Origin: CBINFS01 sp966250015
GTDB taxonomy: Bacteria; Bacteroidota; Rhodothermia; Rhodothermales; DASSAV01
Assembly: GCA_966250015.1 (NCBI GenBank)
Contig: CBINFS010000009.1
Location: 1-64,000 of the forward strand
Length of the DNA stretch: 64,000 nucleotides
Direction: 5' to 3'
Part shown: piece after piece, positions 25,722-33,634 of the stretch
Numbering within the stretch: the first letter of the stretch is position 1
Layout: each line of letters starts with the position of its first letter
Position numbers and translations under genes: made by a program
The notes under the pieces: model-generated
Seen by the model: only the letters and a program-made list of their open reading frames with translations
Database searches by the model: none
What the model was told of the DNA's origin: nothing

Positions 25722-26474
25722 CTATCGGGCGCAGCGGAAGCCGATTGAAAACGAGGAAATGTCGTTCAGCGTGCCGGCTCTCCAGTAGGTCCGCAGCACG
25801 TCGTCCGTGTGGTGGTGGCTGCCTCCCCGGGCAATGCGGAGACCGGGTTTTGAAAGATCCTTGTAGATGGGCTTTTTGTTGGGTTGTGGGTACTTTTCGT
25901 AGAACGTCGAAACCCATTCGGAGACGTTGCCGCTCATGTCGTAGAGCCCAAGTTTATTCGGGGCCTTGAGCCCAACGGGCATTGAATAGCCCACACCGTT
26001 TAGCATCCAGTAAGCATAATTGGATAGGTCGTGGATGCTGTCGGTGCCGGACCAGACCTGTTTACGGCCACGGCTCCTGGCCGCAAACTCCCACTCGGCC
26101 TCTGAAGGCAGTCGGTAGCCGTAATACTTGCAAAAAGCATTTGCATCCTCCCAGCTCACGTTGGCCACCGCACGGTTGCCCCTGCCCGCACCGTCGTCGT
26201 TTGGCAGCGATCGATTGGTCTCCCGTGCAAACGCATCGTACTGCGCGTAGGTGGTCTCGTAACGGGATAACTTGAAGGTTTTGACCTTTACCGAATGGAT
26301 CGGGAGCGCATCCTCGTTTTCCCCTTCGTAGAAGTCTCCCATTTCGAACGTCCCGCCTTTTACCGTAACCCACTCCATACCGGCTGGGGCACGTTTTGCG
26401 CCACGCAAAAGGCTACATCCGGACGTTAATACCAGCGTGACGAGAATCAGAGCAAGTGTGAGGTGCCTTATCAT
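25722..26474 (-). CDS. Lipoprotein with formylglycine-generating-enzyme fold (SUMF1/GldJ-like)
   Basis: A 250-residue protein with a lipoprotein signal (LVLTSGC, Cys about 20) and an FGE-sulfatase domain: GGTFEMGDFYEGE, LSRYETTYAQYDAF, VSWEDANAFCKYYGYRLP, SEAEWEFAAR, NKLGLYDMSGNVSEWV and GFRCAR. The usual RGGSW is RGGSHHH. Gliding and type IX secretion proteins GldJ/GldK of Bacteroidetes share this fold, so a structural role is as likely as catalysis. It stands alone on the minus strand between the E2 gene and the solenoid gene. Confidence 0.85.
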   Translation of the reverse strand: MIRHLTLALILVTLVLTSGCSLLRGAKRAPAGMEWVTVKGGTFEMGDFYEGENEDALPIHSVKVKTFKLSRYETTYAQYDAFARETNRSLPNDDGAGRGNRAVANVSWEDANAFCKYYGYRLPSEAEWEFAARSRGRKQVWSGTDSIHDLSNYAYWMLNGVGYSMPVGLKAPNKLGLYDMSGNVSEWVSTFYEKYPQPNKKPIYKDLSKPGLRIARGGSHHHTDDVLRTYWRAGTLNDISSFSIGFRCAR

Positions 26475-26734
26475 ACATGAGTGCCGATGAGGTGATCAGA
26501 GAGCGTAATGGGCTTTACGACAAGATCAACTACTATCTTAATAGTTTCTCAACTAGAATTGGAAAAACTTGTCTCCACACATAGCTGATTTAGGCCGAAA
26601 TAGCGCCGCTTAGTGAATCCCTCATAGGAAAATTTCGTAGTCGTGTCCAGGTCTTCCGGTAGGGTGGAAGTGTAGAGCAGAATGAGCCCGGAAAATATGT
26701 TCACTACCTGCCTGTATAACCGGTTTTTGTCATA

Positions 26735-27763
26735 ATGAAGCGTCTCTTTTTAGTTCTCGTATTAGGCCTGACCTCTCTACCACTCGTCTACGCTCAGGGG
26801 CTCGATCTTACAATAGGTGGATATGGGATCGGTATCGGAAACGTGGACCGGGTAAACGGAATCCGACTCAATTACCGCGATTGGGGGCTCGACGAGGTTA
26901 ACGGAATCAATTTGACGATCTGGCGGCCTGTCGGCGACGCGGAAGGAACAGTTAACGGCCTGGCGCTCGGTCTCCCCCTCACCGGCGCCGAACACATCAA
27001 TGGCATTGGTCTGGGCGTTTTCGGTATTGAGGCAAGGGACGATTTCTACGGGATCGGGTTCGGGGGCCTCGGTATCGGGGCCGGCGATGATCTGAATGGC
27101 ATCGTTTTCGGCGGAATCGGCGCCGGTGCAGGAGGTGACGTAAGGGGGATCGTTGTTGGAGGCATAGGCGCAGGAGCCGGGGGCGACCTGGAAGGGATCA
27201 TTGTCGGTGGAATCGGAGCGGGCGCGGGCGGAGACGCTCGTGGGATCATATTAGGTGGCATCGGAGCAGGCGCAGGACGGAATCTGACGGGATTTGCCTT
27301 TGGAACGGTGGGTGTCGGCGCCGGAGAGAATGTGAGAGGTATCCTGGTTGGTGGCTTAGGCGTCGGCGCGGGACGCGATCTCGAAGGCATTGCGATAGGC
27401 GGCCTTGGCGTCGGCGCCGGCGGGACTCTTAGAGGTATAGCCATTGCAGGCGGCGGTGTCGGCGCCCCGCGTATCGAAGGGGTGGTAATATCCGGGATCG
27501 GAGCCGGGGGAATCGAAGTGGTTGGCCTTTCCTTTGCCCCGGTCTACTTCAAGATCGTCGAGGACGGATATTTGAAAGGCCTGTCGATCAGTGCGTACAA
27601 CGACATCCGGCGCGGCGAGCAACGGGGGATCACGATCGGATTGCTGAATATCGCCCGCGAGCTGTACGGGCTCCAAATCGGGATCATCAACGTCGCGCAC
27701 AACAATCCTCCGGGATTGCGTGTCCTCCCGCTCTTCAACGCCAATTTCAGCGGCCGCGACTAA
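26735..27763 (+). CDS. Secreted Gly-rich beta-solenoid repeat protein
   Basis: A 342-residue exported protein (signal peptide 1-20, VYA-Q). From about residue 41 it consists of short repeats that start with G or NG followed by alternating small hydrophobic residues; residues 106-233 are eight exact-length 16-residue units of the type GIVVGGIGAGAGGDLE. Later units are longer and less regular, and the C-terminus (YGLQIGIINVA, NNPPGLRVLPLFN) resembles the ends of LA_2272-type surface repeat proteins. The pattern predicts a narrow beta-solenoid on the cell surface or in the periplasm. No enzymatic motif is seen; a structural, adhesive or ice/ligand-binding-like role is only guesswork. Confidence 0.8.
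   Translation: MKRLFLVLVLGLTSLPLVYAQGLDLTIGGYGIGIGNVDRVNGIRLNYRDWGLDEVNGINLTIWRPVGDAEGTVNGLALGLPLTGAEHINGIGLGVFGIEARDDFYGIGFGGLGIGAGDDLNGIVFGGIGAGAGGDVRGIVVGGIGAGAGGDLEGIIVGGIGAGAGGDARGIILGGIGAGAGRNLTGFAFGTVGVGAGENVRGILVGGLGVGAGRDLEGIAIGGLGVGAGGTLRGIAIAGGGVGAPRIEGVVISGIGAGGIEVVGLSFAPVYFKIVEDGYLKGLSISAYNDIRRGEQRGITIGLLNIARELYGLQIGIINVAHNNPPGLRVLPLFNANFSGRD
27050..27433 (+). repeat. Eight 48-nt tandem repeats inside the solenoid gene
   Basis: Residues 106-233 fall into eight consecutive 16-residue units, so the DNA has a 48-base period over 384 bases with no length change. The units differ at the DNA level, especially at third codon positions, which indicates old duplication kept by selection, although slippage and copy-number variation between strains remain possible. 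Confidence 0.85.
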
Positions 27764-27781
27764 GGAGCCGCAAGCTATCGT

Positions 27782-29194
27782 TCAGGGTTTCGTGTAGAGA
27801 TCGATTACCGTCTCGATGGCTCTGCTGCAAACCGGGCAAAAATCGGGGGAGCGGGTAAACATGATACAGTTGACGGCCGGCCGGTAATAGCCGTTCGATT
27901 CGTACATGGCTCCTTCGAAAGCCCCCACTTTACCCGCATACTGCTCTTTCTCAAAAAAGACCTCTTCCCAGCTACGTAACGTACGGAACAGCTCTTCCAT
28001 TTCGGCTTCCGGTCGTTTCTCACTCCGGATGGCATTCCGCCGCGCGGCATAGTCAGTCGACAGCCGCTCGAACTCCTGCTTCTGCCACGGTGTGGGTATG
28101 GGCGTGCCCGGTTCGACCAGGTCTTTCCACTTGAGGTTCTCCGGGTCGAGCAGCGCCGTCGCGTTGGGCTCCCATGGCTCGAGCCGGTCGGTGGCCGGGA
28201 GATACGCAACCGAAGAAGTGTAGTATTCGTCGGCAAGTCCGGCAAGGTGATGCCCTAACTCGTGGATGAAAACGTAAGGAGCCTGGTCGTTGTCCGCCGC
28301 CACAGTGCTGTAAAGTCCAAAAATGCCACCGCCTCCATAGGTCTCACCGTTTACGAGGATTTCGACGAACTCATAGGGAGCGAACGAGGCAATTTCCCGG
28401 AAGGCCCGATTGTTGAACGTCAAGATGTACCGTTCGGAGCCGAATGCGTCGTAAGTGCTGCCGATGGGGTTACTCCGGTGGATCCCGTCGGAAGGACGAG
28501 AAATGCCCGACTCGACTGCTGCCGGAACTATGCCCCAGACGTTGAAGTCGGTCCTGCGCTCTTTGAAGGGGGACGTGGCAAACAACGTGTCGATCAACCG
28601 ACGAGCGTCCTGCTCGAATTTGCCACGCTCTGCCTCGGTGTATCCATCGCCCAGAATCAACAGATCGACCTTGTCGGCCGGATCGCCGTGCACTTCGAGC
28701 TCCAGGACCGGACCCTGTGACGGGGACGCCGCAGTGTCGATGAACATGTCCTTTGGATCGATTTCAAAGGTCCAGATCTCCTGGAAGTCATTCTTTGCGT
28801 CCCGTTTTTTCAACACAACTCGGACCGAATCCTCGGGCTCAGGGAATCTGAGCGACTCGTGAAAGGTGCGGTTCATCCTCCTGGCCTCACCCGTTGTTTC
28901 CCATTCACCGTATATACTCGCAAACCCTCTCGAATAGAGGACTTTTCCCGATGCGATGTCGATCACCTCGAAGAAGTACTTTCCCAGGTTCGTTTCGTCA
29001 ATGTTTCGAGCCAGATTTCCCGGCCACGGAGTCGGCTCGATGACGATCCGATCGAGGCTGAAAAACTCCTGCTCCGCGTTGCCCGTGTGGTAGTAGTCGA
29101 CGCGCATCGTGCGGGGCGCAGCGAAAGCGGTAGAGACGAGCATCAAAACGGCGAGAATCGCCGTCAACCGGGGAAGAGCGACAGTGTAACGCAT
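27782..29194 (-). CDS. Secreted M64-family (IgA peptidase type) metallopeptidase
   Basis: A 470-residue exported peptidase. Residues 1-25 are a signal peptide ending AFA-A. An N-terminal beta-rich domain covers about 30-150. The catalytic domain starts near LLILGDGYTEAE and contains HELGHHLAGLADEYY, the M64 zinc signature with the two His, catalytic Glu and the Asp/Glu after it. Cysteines near the C-terminus (about VNCIMFT and CPVCSRAIE) likely form structural bonds. The start at 29194 gives a proper signal peptide. In gut Bacteroidetes such enzymes cleave IgA; here, with no host cues, general protein degradation is more plausible. Confidence 0.88.
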   Translation of the reverse strand: MRYTVALPRLTAILAVLMLVSTAFAAPRTMRVDYYHTGNAEQEFFSLDRIVIEPTPWPGNLARNIDETNLGKYFFEVIDIASGKVLYSRGFASIYGEWETTGEARRMNRTFHESLRFPEPEDSVRVVLKKRDAKNDFQEIWTFEIDPKDMFIDTAASPSQGPVLELEVHGDPADKVDLLILGDGYTEAERGKFEQDARRLIDTLFATSPFKERRTDFNVWGIVPAAVESGISRPSDGIHRSNPIGSTYDAFGSERYILTFNNRAFREIASFAPYEFVEILVNGETYGGGGIFGLYSTVAADNDQAPYVFIHELGHHLAGLADEYYTSSVAYLPATDRLEPWEPNATALLDPENLKWKDLVEPGTPIPTPWQKQEFERLSTDYAARRNAIRSEKRPEAEMEELFRTLRSWEEVFFEKEQYAGKVGAFEGAMYESNGYYRPAVNCIMFTRSPDFCPVCSRAIETVIDLYTKP

Positions 29195-29262
29195 GGGTCT
29201 ACGATCGAAGGGTAACAAATGACGCCCAAAAAATACGCTTGGTACCGGATATTACCTACCCT

Positions 29263-30423
29263 TCATCCCGCGGCTTCGGCGTACAGGATGTCCATAAGCT
29301 CCTCGTTCGTTAGCCGAATGGGGTTCGCCTTCATGCTTCCGGCCTTCTGGGCCTTCTCGACTATGGCCGGATACTCTTCCTCTCGAACGCCGAATGTTGA
29401 AAGCGGTGGAACGCCCAGATGAGCGCAGATTTCGTGCACACGTTTTACGCCGTCGGCAGCAGTTGCGGTATTCGTGCCCGTCAGGATTCGGCCCACCTCG
29501 TCGTATCGTGCGAGCGACGGGGAATCCGGTTCTCGCTTAGAGAGCGCCCGGACGTTCGCTTCCATCACGTGTGGCAACAGGCGGGCACAGATAATCCCAT
29601 GAGGCGCAGGGAACATCCCACCGATCGGTCCCGCAAATCCATGGACTGCCCCGAGGCCGGCATTTGTCAGGGCAAGTCCGCCAAAAAGACTTACGACCGC
29701 CATGTCCTCCCGGGCGGACGTGTCTCCCCCGTCGTCGAAAGCTCGTTCGAGCGAGCGTGCTGCCCGTTTCAGACCTTCGCGACAGAGTCCATCGGTCAGG
29801 GGATTGGCCTTGAAGGAGACGAACGGCTCGAGGACCTGCGTGAGCGCGTCGAGCCCCGTGCTCGCAGTCACCTCGGGCGGCATCGAATACGTCAGCTCGG
29901 GATCGACGACAGCGACTACCGGCAGCATGAGGGGACTGCGCAGGCTGACTTTCACACGGTGTTCCGGCGAGGCAAGCACGGCGTTTCGTGCAACCTCCGA
30001 GCCCGTTCCCGCCGTCGTCGGAACGGCAATCACGGGAAGGGGCTTCTCCGTGAGTAGCTGGCCCCGACCAATGACTTCCAGGTAGTCAAACGGATCCCTT
30101 CTGTTCGTGGCGAGCGCTGCAACGGCCTTGGCGGTGTCGAGCACGCTACCTCCTCCTATCCCGATGACCAGATCGCAGTGTGAAGCCACTGCCATATTTA
30201 CGCCCTTGAGCGCAACGTCCACTGTGGGCTCACCGGAGACCGGGTACTGTACCGTTTCAACACCCGCACCTTCGATTTGACCGATCAAATCGGCCAGGCG
30301 TTTCGGGTTGCTCCCCGTGACGACGAGCGCCTTTCGTCCCAGCCCTGCCGCCAGCGGAGCAACCTCCTCTCGTGTGCCGTTTCCGAAAACAATGCGACCG
30401 GACGTGGCGAATTCAAACGTCAT
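29263..30423 (-). CDS. Iron-containing alcohol dehydrogenase
   Basis: A 386-residue type III alcohol dehydrogenase. It begins with FEFATSGRIVFGNG, and has the cofactor-binding GGGSVLDTAKA, the loop VPTTAGTGSEV, and metal-binding His residues in AVHGFAGPIGG and PAPHGI. The start at 30423 fits family length and overlaps the stop of the upstream monooxygenase gene by 11 bases, so translation is coupled. Likely substrates are lactaldehyde, butanol or maleylacetate-like compounds; the LsrG-like partner hints at small carbonyl metabolism. NAD or NADP use cannot be decided. Confidence 0.9.
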   Translation of the reverse strand: MTFEFATSGRIVFGNGTREEVAPLAAGLGRKALVVTGSNPKRLADLIGQIEGAGVETVQYPVSGEPTVDVALKGVNMAVASHCDLVIGIGGGSVLDTAKAVAALATNRRDPFDYLEVIGRGQLLTEKPLPVIAVPTTAGTGSEVARNAVLASPEHRVKVSLRSPLMLPVVAVVDPELTYSMPPEVTASTGLDALTQVLEPFVSFKANPLTDGLCREGLKRAARSLERAFDDGGDTSAREDMAVVSLFGGLALTNAGLGAVHGFAGPIGGMFPAPHGIICARLLPHVMEANVRALSKREPDSPSLARYDEVGRILTGTNTATAADGVKRVHEICAHLGVPPLSTFGVREEEYPAIVEKAQKAGSMKANPIRLTNEELMDILYAEAAG

Positions 30424-30736
30424 AGTGTGAATCCCATCCCTCCTCACCGGGAAAAACGTTCGTGTACTTAATGGCCGAGCGTGGCTCAGCCATCATGTCG
30501 GCAACCGCGTCGCGCCACCTGACGTAATGCGGCGTTTCCTTGTGGCGGACTATGTCGTCTTCGGTTCGATAAACCTCGTAGAGGACAAAACGCGTTGGAT
30601 CGTCCTGCTGCCGGATGACGTCGAAACGTGCGACCCCTGGCTCTCGAACACTGTTGCGGGCATTGTCCAGGGTGGCCTCCACAAATGCCTGAACGCTGTC
30701 AGGCTTCACGTGGACGAAGACTTGTACGATCACCAT
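30413..30736 (-). CDS. Antibiotic-biosynthesis-monooxygenase-fold protein (LsrG-like)
   Basis: A 107-residue ABM-fold protein beginning MVIVQVFVHVKPDSV with AGAGGA-like ribosome binding bases upstream. The patterns EPGVARFDV, FVLYEVYRTEDDI and HKETPHY match the LsrG/YgiN group of dimeric quinol monooxygenases and autoinducer-2-phosphate isomerases. The gene overlaps the Fe-alcohol dehydrogenase start, so they form a two-gene unit likely working on one small carbonyl substrate. LsrG proper needs other lsr genes, which are absent here. Confidence 0.82.
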   Translation of the reverse strand: MVIVQVFVHVKPDSVQAFVEATLDNARNSVREPGVARFDVIRQQDDPTRFVLYEVYRTEDDIVRHKETPHYVRWRDAVADMMAEPRSAIKYTNVFPGEEGWDSHYDV

Positions 30737-30938
30737 AATCTTTTCCTCTCTTCTGTTTCGGTTTTCTATGGATAAAGTAACCTCATATCGGATGAAGGAA
30801 AAAAACGACGTTACGATTTCCCGACCGTGATCCAGGGAAAGTACAGAATCTTCAGAGAAACCGTTACAACCTTTCCAGATCGAAATGCAGTCTTCAACGT
30901 AGAAGCGCCCGGTCAACAAAGAACGATCAGAATCCTTT

Positions 30939-32378
30939 ATGTCTGCTTCATCACGACGACCGTCCGAAGCCATTCTGAATGGACCCGTTGCCGGGACGCT
31001 GATCCGGCTGGCCGGCCCGGTAATCTTGTCGAACGTACTGCAGACGGCTTACCAGCTTACCGATACGTTCTGGGTGGGACGCCTCGGCGCCAATGCGGTT
31101 GCCGCCGTCTCACTCAGTTTTCCGCTGATGTTTCTGTTGATATCGGTAGGCGCAGGCATCACGATTGCAGGCACGATCCTCGTCGCGCAGTACGAAGGCA
31201 GGCAAGATCCGAAACAGGTGAACTACGTCGCGGCCCAGACCTATACGTTCGTTACGATCGTTGCCGTCGGATTGTCGGTGATCGGCTATATCATCTCCGA
31301 GCCAGCCTTACGGTTGATCGGCGCCTCACCGGACGTGCTACCGGACGCCGCAACGTACCTGAAAATTTCTTTTGTGGGCCTGGCCTTTGTTTACGGTTAC
31401 TTCGTTTTCCAGGCACTTTTCCGGGGCGTGGGCGACGTAAACGTGCCGCTCTACGTCGTATTTGGAACCGTCCTGCTCAACGCCGTCCTCGACCCGCTCC
31501 TGATTTTGGGACCGGGACCATTCCCGGAGATGGGGGTAACCGGTGCGGCGCTGGCGACGGTAACGACACAGGGAATCGCTGCCCTGGTAGGATTTGGCCT
31601 TCTGCTCAGCGGCCGCCGGCCGATCAGGGTGTATTTGCACGACATGCGGCCGGACTGGAGACACGCCGAGCGGATCGCTCGCCTCGGTTTTCCGGCCTCG
31701 GTCGAACAATCCACGCGTGCACTCGGCCTCACCGCCATGACGACCCTCGTCGCGGCCTATGGAAGCGGCGCCGTGGCAGCGTACGGGATCGGGAGCCGCA
31801 TCTTCTCCTTTATTCTCATCCCTGCTCTCGGTCTTTCCATGGCCACCTCGACGGCGGTCGGCCAGAACATCGGCGCGGGGCAGTGGCAGAGGGCCCATCA
31901 TACGACGAAGGTTGGGGCGTGGATCGCTTTCGGCGCCCTTTCGGCCGCAGGCTTGATCACCTTCATCTGGGCGGAAGTGATCGTCGCGGCATTTATCCCC
32001 GGCGAACCGGCCGTGATCGAGGAGGGGGCGGAGTTTCTTCGCATTTCCGCGCCCACGTGGGGTTTCATCGGTATCCAGGTAGCTATCGGTGGCAGCCTGA
32101 CGGGGGCCGGCAGGACGTTCGTATCCATGTCGCTTGCCTTGATAAGCCTCTGGGTTCTGCAATTCCCGACGGCTTTCTTCCTCTCAGAACGCTGGGGGCT
32201 CGGCCTCGACGGAATTTGGTGGGCTTTTCCCGTATCCAACGTGCTGGCTGCCACGCTGGGCGTGTTGTGGTATTCGAGATCGACCAGGCTTGTCCCCGTG
32301 GTTGGCGAAGTCACTACCGACCGGGTGGTCGAAGAGAAGGCCGTTGCAGAAGCCACGCTCGAGCATCCGATGGAGTGA
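30939..32378 (+). CDS. MATE family multidrug/Na+ exporter
   Basis: A 479-residue membrane protein with about 12 predicted helices and the MATE layout: an N-terminal TLIRLAGPVILSNVLQTAYQLTD, then WVGRLGANAVAAVS, a mid-protein LGFPASVEQSTRALG, and AAYGIGSRIFSF. Such exporters remove cationic drugs or metabolites in exchange for H+ or Na+. No ribosome binding site is obvious before the ATG at 30939. It is divergent from the LsrG-like/Fe-ADH pair. A second long frame (30827-32431) overlaps it but is not coding. Confidence 0.9.
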   Translation: MSASSRRPSEAILNGPVAGTLIRLAGPVILSNVLQTAYQLTDTFWVGRLGANAVAAVSLSFPLMFLLISVGAGITIAGTILVAQYEGRQDPKQVNYVAAQTYTFVTIVAVGLSVIGYIISEPALRLIGASPDVLPDAATYLKISFVGLAFVYGYFVFQALFRGVGDVNVPLYVVFGTVLLNAVLDPLLILGPGPFPEMGVTGAALATVTTQGIAALVGFGLLLSGRRPIRVYLHDMRPDWRHAERIARLGFPASVEQSTRALGLTAMTTLVAAYGSGAVAAYGIGSRIFSFILIPALGLSMATSTAVGQNIGAGQWQRAHHTTKVGAWIAFGALSAAGLITFIWAEVIVAAFIPGEPAVIEEGAEFLRISAPTWGFIGIQVAIGGSLTGAGRTFVSMSLALISLWVLQFPTAFFLSERWGLGLDGIWWAFPVSNVLAATLGVLWYSRSTRLVPVVGEVTTDRVVEEKAVAEATLEHPME

Positions 32379-32471
32379 TCGAGATCTCGTTCTCCCCTCT
32401 TTCGCCTGTCGGCTTTACGGCCTACCTTTGAGCATCTCCCTGTGTGCATCAATTAATCAGGTGAGGTGTGG

Positions 32472-33599
32472 ATGAGAACCGTACTCGCTACCGCTTTTAC
32501 GCTCACGCTACAACTTGCTTTTATTATGAATGCCGGCGCCCAACCTTCAATAACGAAAGAATCCGTTGGAACCGTAGACGGCTCCCCGGTTGAGCTTTTC
32601 ACCCTCCGAAACAACAACGGTATGGAGGCTCGGATCACGAACTACGGGGGTACCCTCGTTGCGCTGACCACACCCGATCGGAATGGCCAGTTCGCCGATG
32701 TGGTGCTGGGGTTCGACGACGTGAAACGGTACCAGGAGCCCCATCCGGTTTTCGGTTCCATCGTCGGTCGATACGCCAACCGGATCGCCAGGGGCAAATT
32801 TACGCTCGACGGAAAGGAATACACCCTGGCCGTGAATAACGGGCCGAACCACCTGCACGGCGGGCTGAAGGGATTCGACAAGGTGGTCTGGACGGCTGAG
32901 ATCGTTACGGTGAATGACGGCCCCGCCCTCCGGTTGACCTACGTCAGTGCTGACATGGAAGAAGGGTACCCCGGCACCCTCACAGCGGTCGTCACCTATT
33001 CGCTGACCGACGAGAATGCGCTGCGCATCGATTACGAAGCCGCCACGGACAAACCAACCGTGGTCAACCTGACGAACCACGCGTATTTCAATTTGAAGGG
33101 GGCGGGAGCCGGTGACGTGCTCGATCACGAACTGACGCTCTTTGCGAGCCACTTCACCCCAACCGACGAAGGGCTCATACCCACGGGAGAGATTCGATCA
33201 GTCGAAGGTACACCGCTTGATTTCAGGTCACCGACACGCATCGGCGAGCGGATTGACGCCGACTACGAACCCCTCAAGATCGCGGGAGGCTACGACCACA
33301 ACCTCGTCATCGACCAGACCGGCGAGGACCTTCGCCTGGCCGCCAGGGTCAAGGAACCCACGAGCGGACGTATCATGGAGGTTTATACCACGCAACCCGG
33401 CGTGCAGCTTTACACGGCGAATTTTCTGAATCGAAGGATCATTGGTAAAGGCGGCATCCCCTACGATCGACGGTATGGCTTCTGCCTCGAAACCCAGCAC
33501 TTCCCGGATTCACCCAACAAGCCCAACTTCCCGTCCGTCGTCCTGAGACCTGAAGAAAAGTATTCGGAGACGACCATCTTTAAGTTCACGGCCGAATAG
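32472..33599 (+). CDS. galM: Secreted aldose 1-epimerase (mutarotase)
   Basis: A 375-residue mutarotase with a signal peptide (1-24, ending NAGA-Q). The catalytic His pair lies in NHLHGG and NLTNHAYFN, and the catalytic Glu in CLETQHFPDSPN. It interconverts alpha and beta anomers of sugars such as galactose and glucose; export suggests use on sugars released from polysaccharides in the periplasm. The ATG at 32472 has GAGG five bases upstream and was preferred over the GTG at 32466. It follows the MATE gene by 93 bases. Confidence 0.92.
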   Translation: MRTVLATAFTLTLQLAFIMNAGAQPSITKESVGTVDGSPVELFTLRNNNGMEARITNYGGTLVALTTPDRNGQFADVVLGFDDVKRYQEPHPVFGSIVGRYANRIARGKFTLDGKEYTLAVNNGPNHLHGGLKGFDKVVWTAEIVTVNDGPALRLTYVSADMEEGYPGTLTAVVTYSLTDENALRIDYEAATDKPTVVNLTNHAYFNLKGAGAGDVLDHELTLFASHFTPTDEGLIPTGEIRSVEGTPLDFRSPTRIGERIDADYEPLKIAGGYDHNLVIDQTGEDLRLAARVKEPTSGRIMEVYTTQPGVQLYTANFLNRRIIGKGGIPYDRRYGFCLETQHFPDSPNKPNFPSVVLRPEEKYSETTIFKFTAE

Positions 33600-33634
33600 C
33601 AGTACGCCGAACAAACCTTCGGAATTTGTAGCAG

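Noticed and set aside
27050..27433. CRISPR-like array
   Set aside because: The 48-base repeats have no spacers and are in frame within a coding gene.
27046..27444. Pro-rich minus-strand frame opposite the solenoid repeats
   Set aside because: Reverse reading of Gly-rich repeats gives Pro/Ala repeats; the plus strand has the signal peptide and fits a known repeat type.
30827..32431. Long open frame (534 codons) overlapping the MATE exporter
   Set aside because: It lies in another frame of a clear MATE gene, its translation is Arg/Pro/Gly-rich with no known domain, as is typical of shadows in GC-rich genes.
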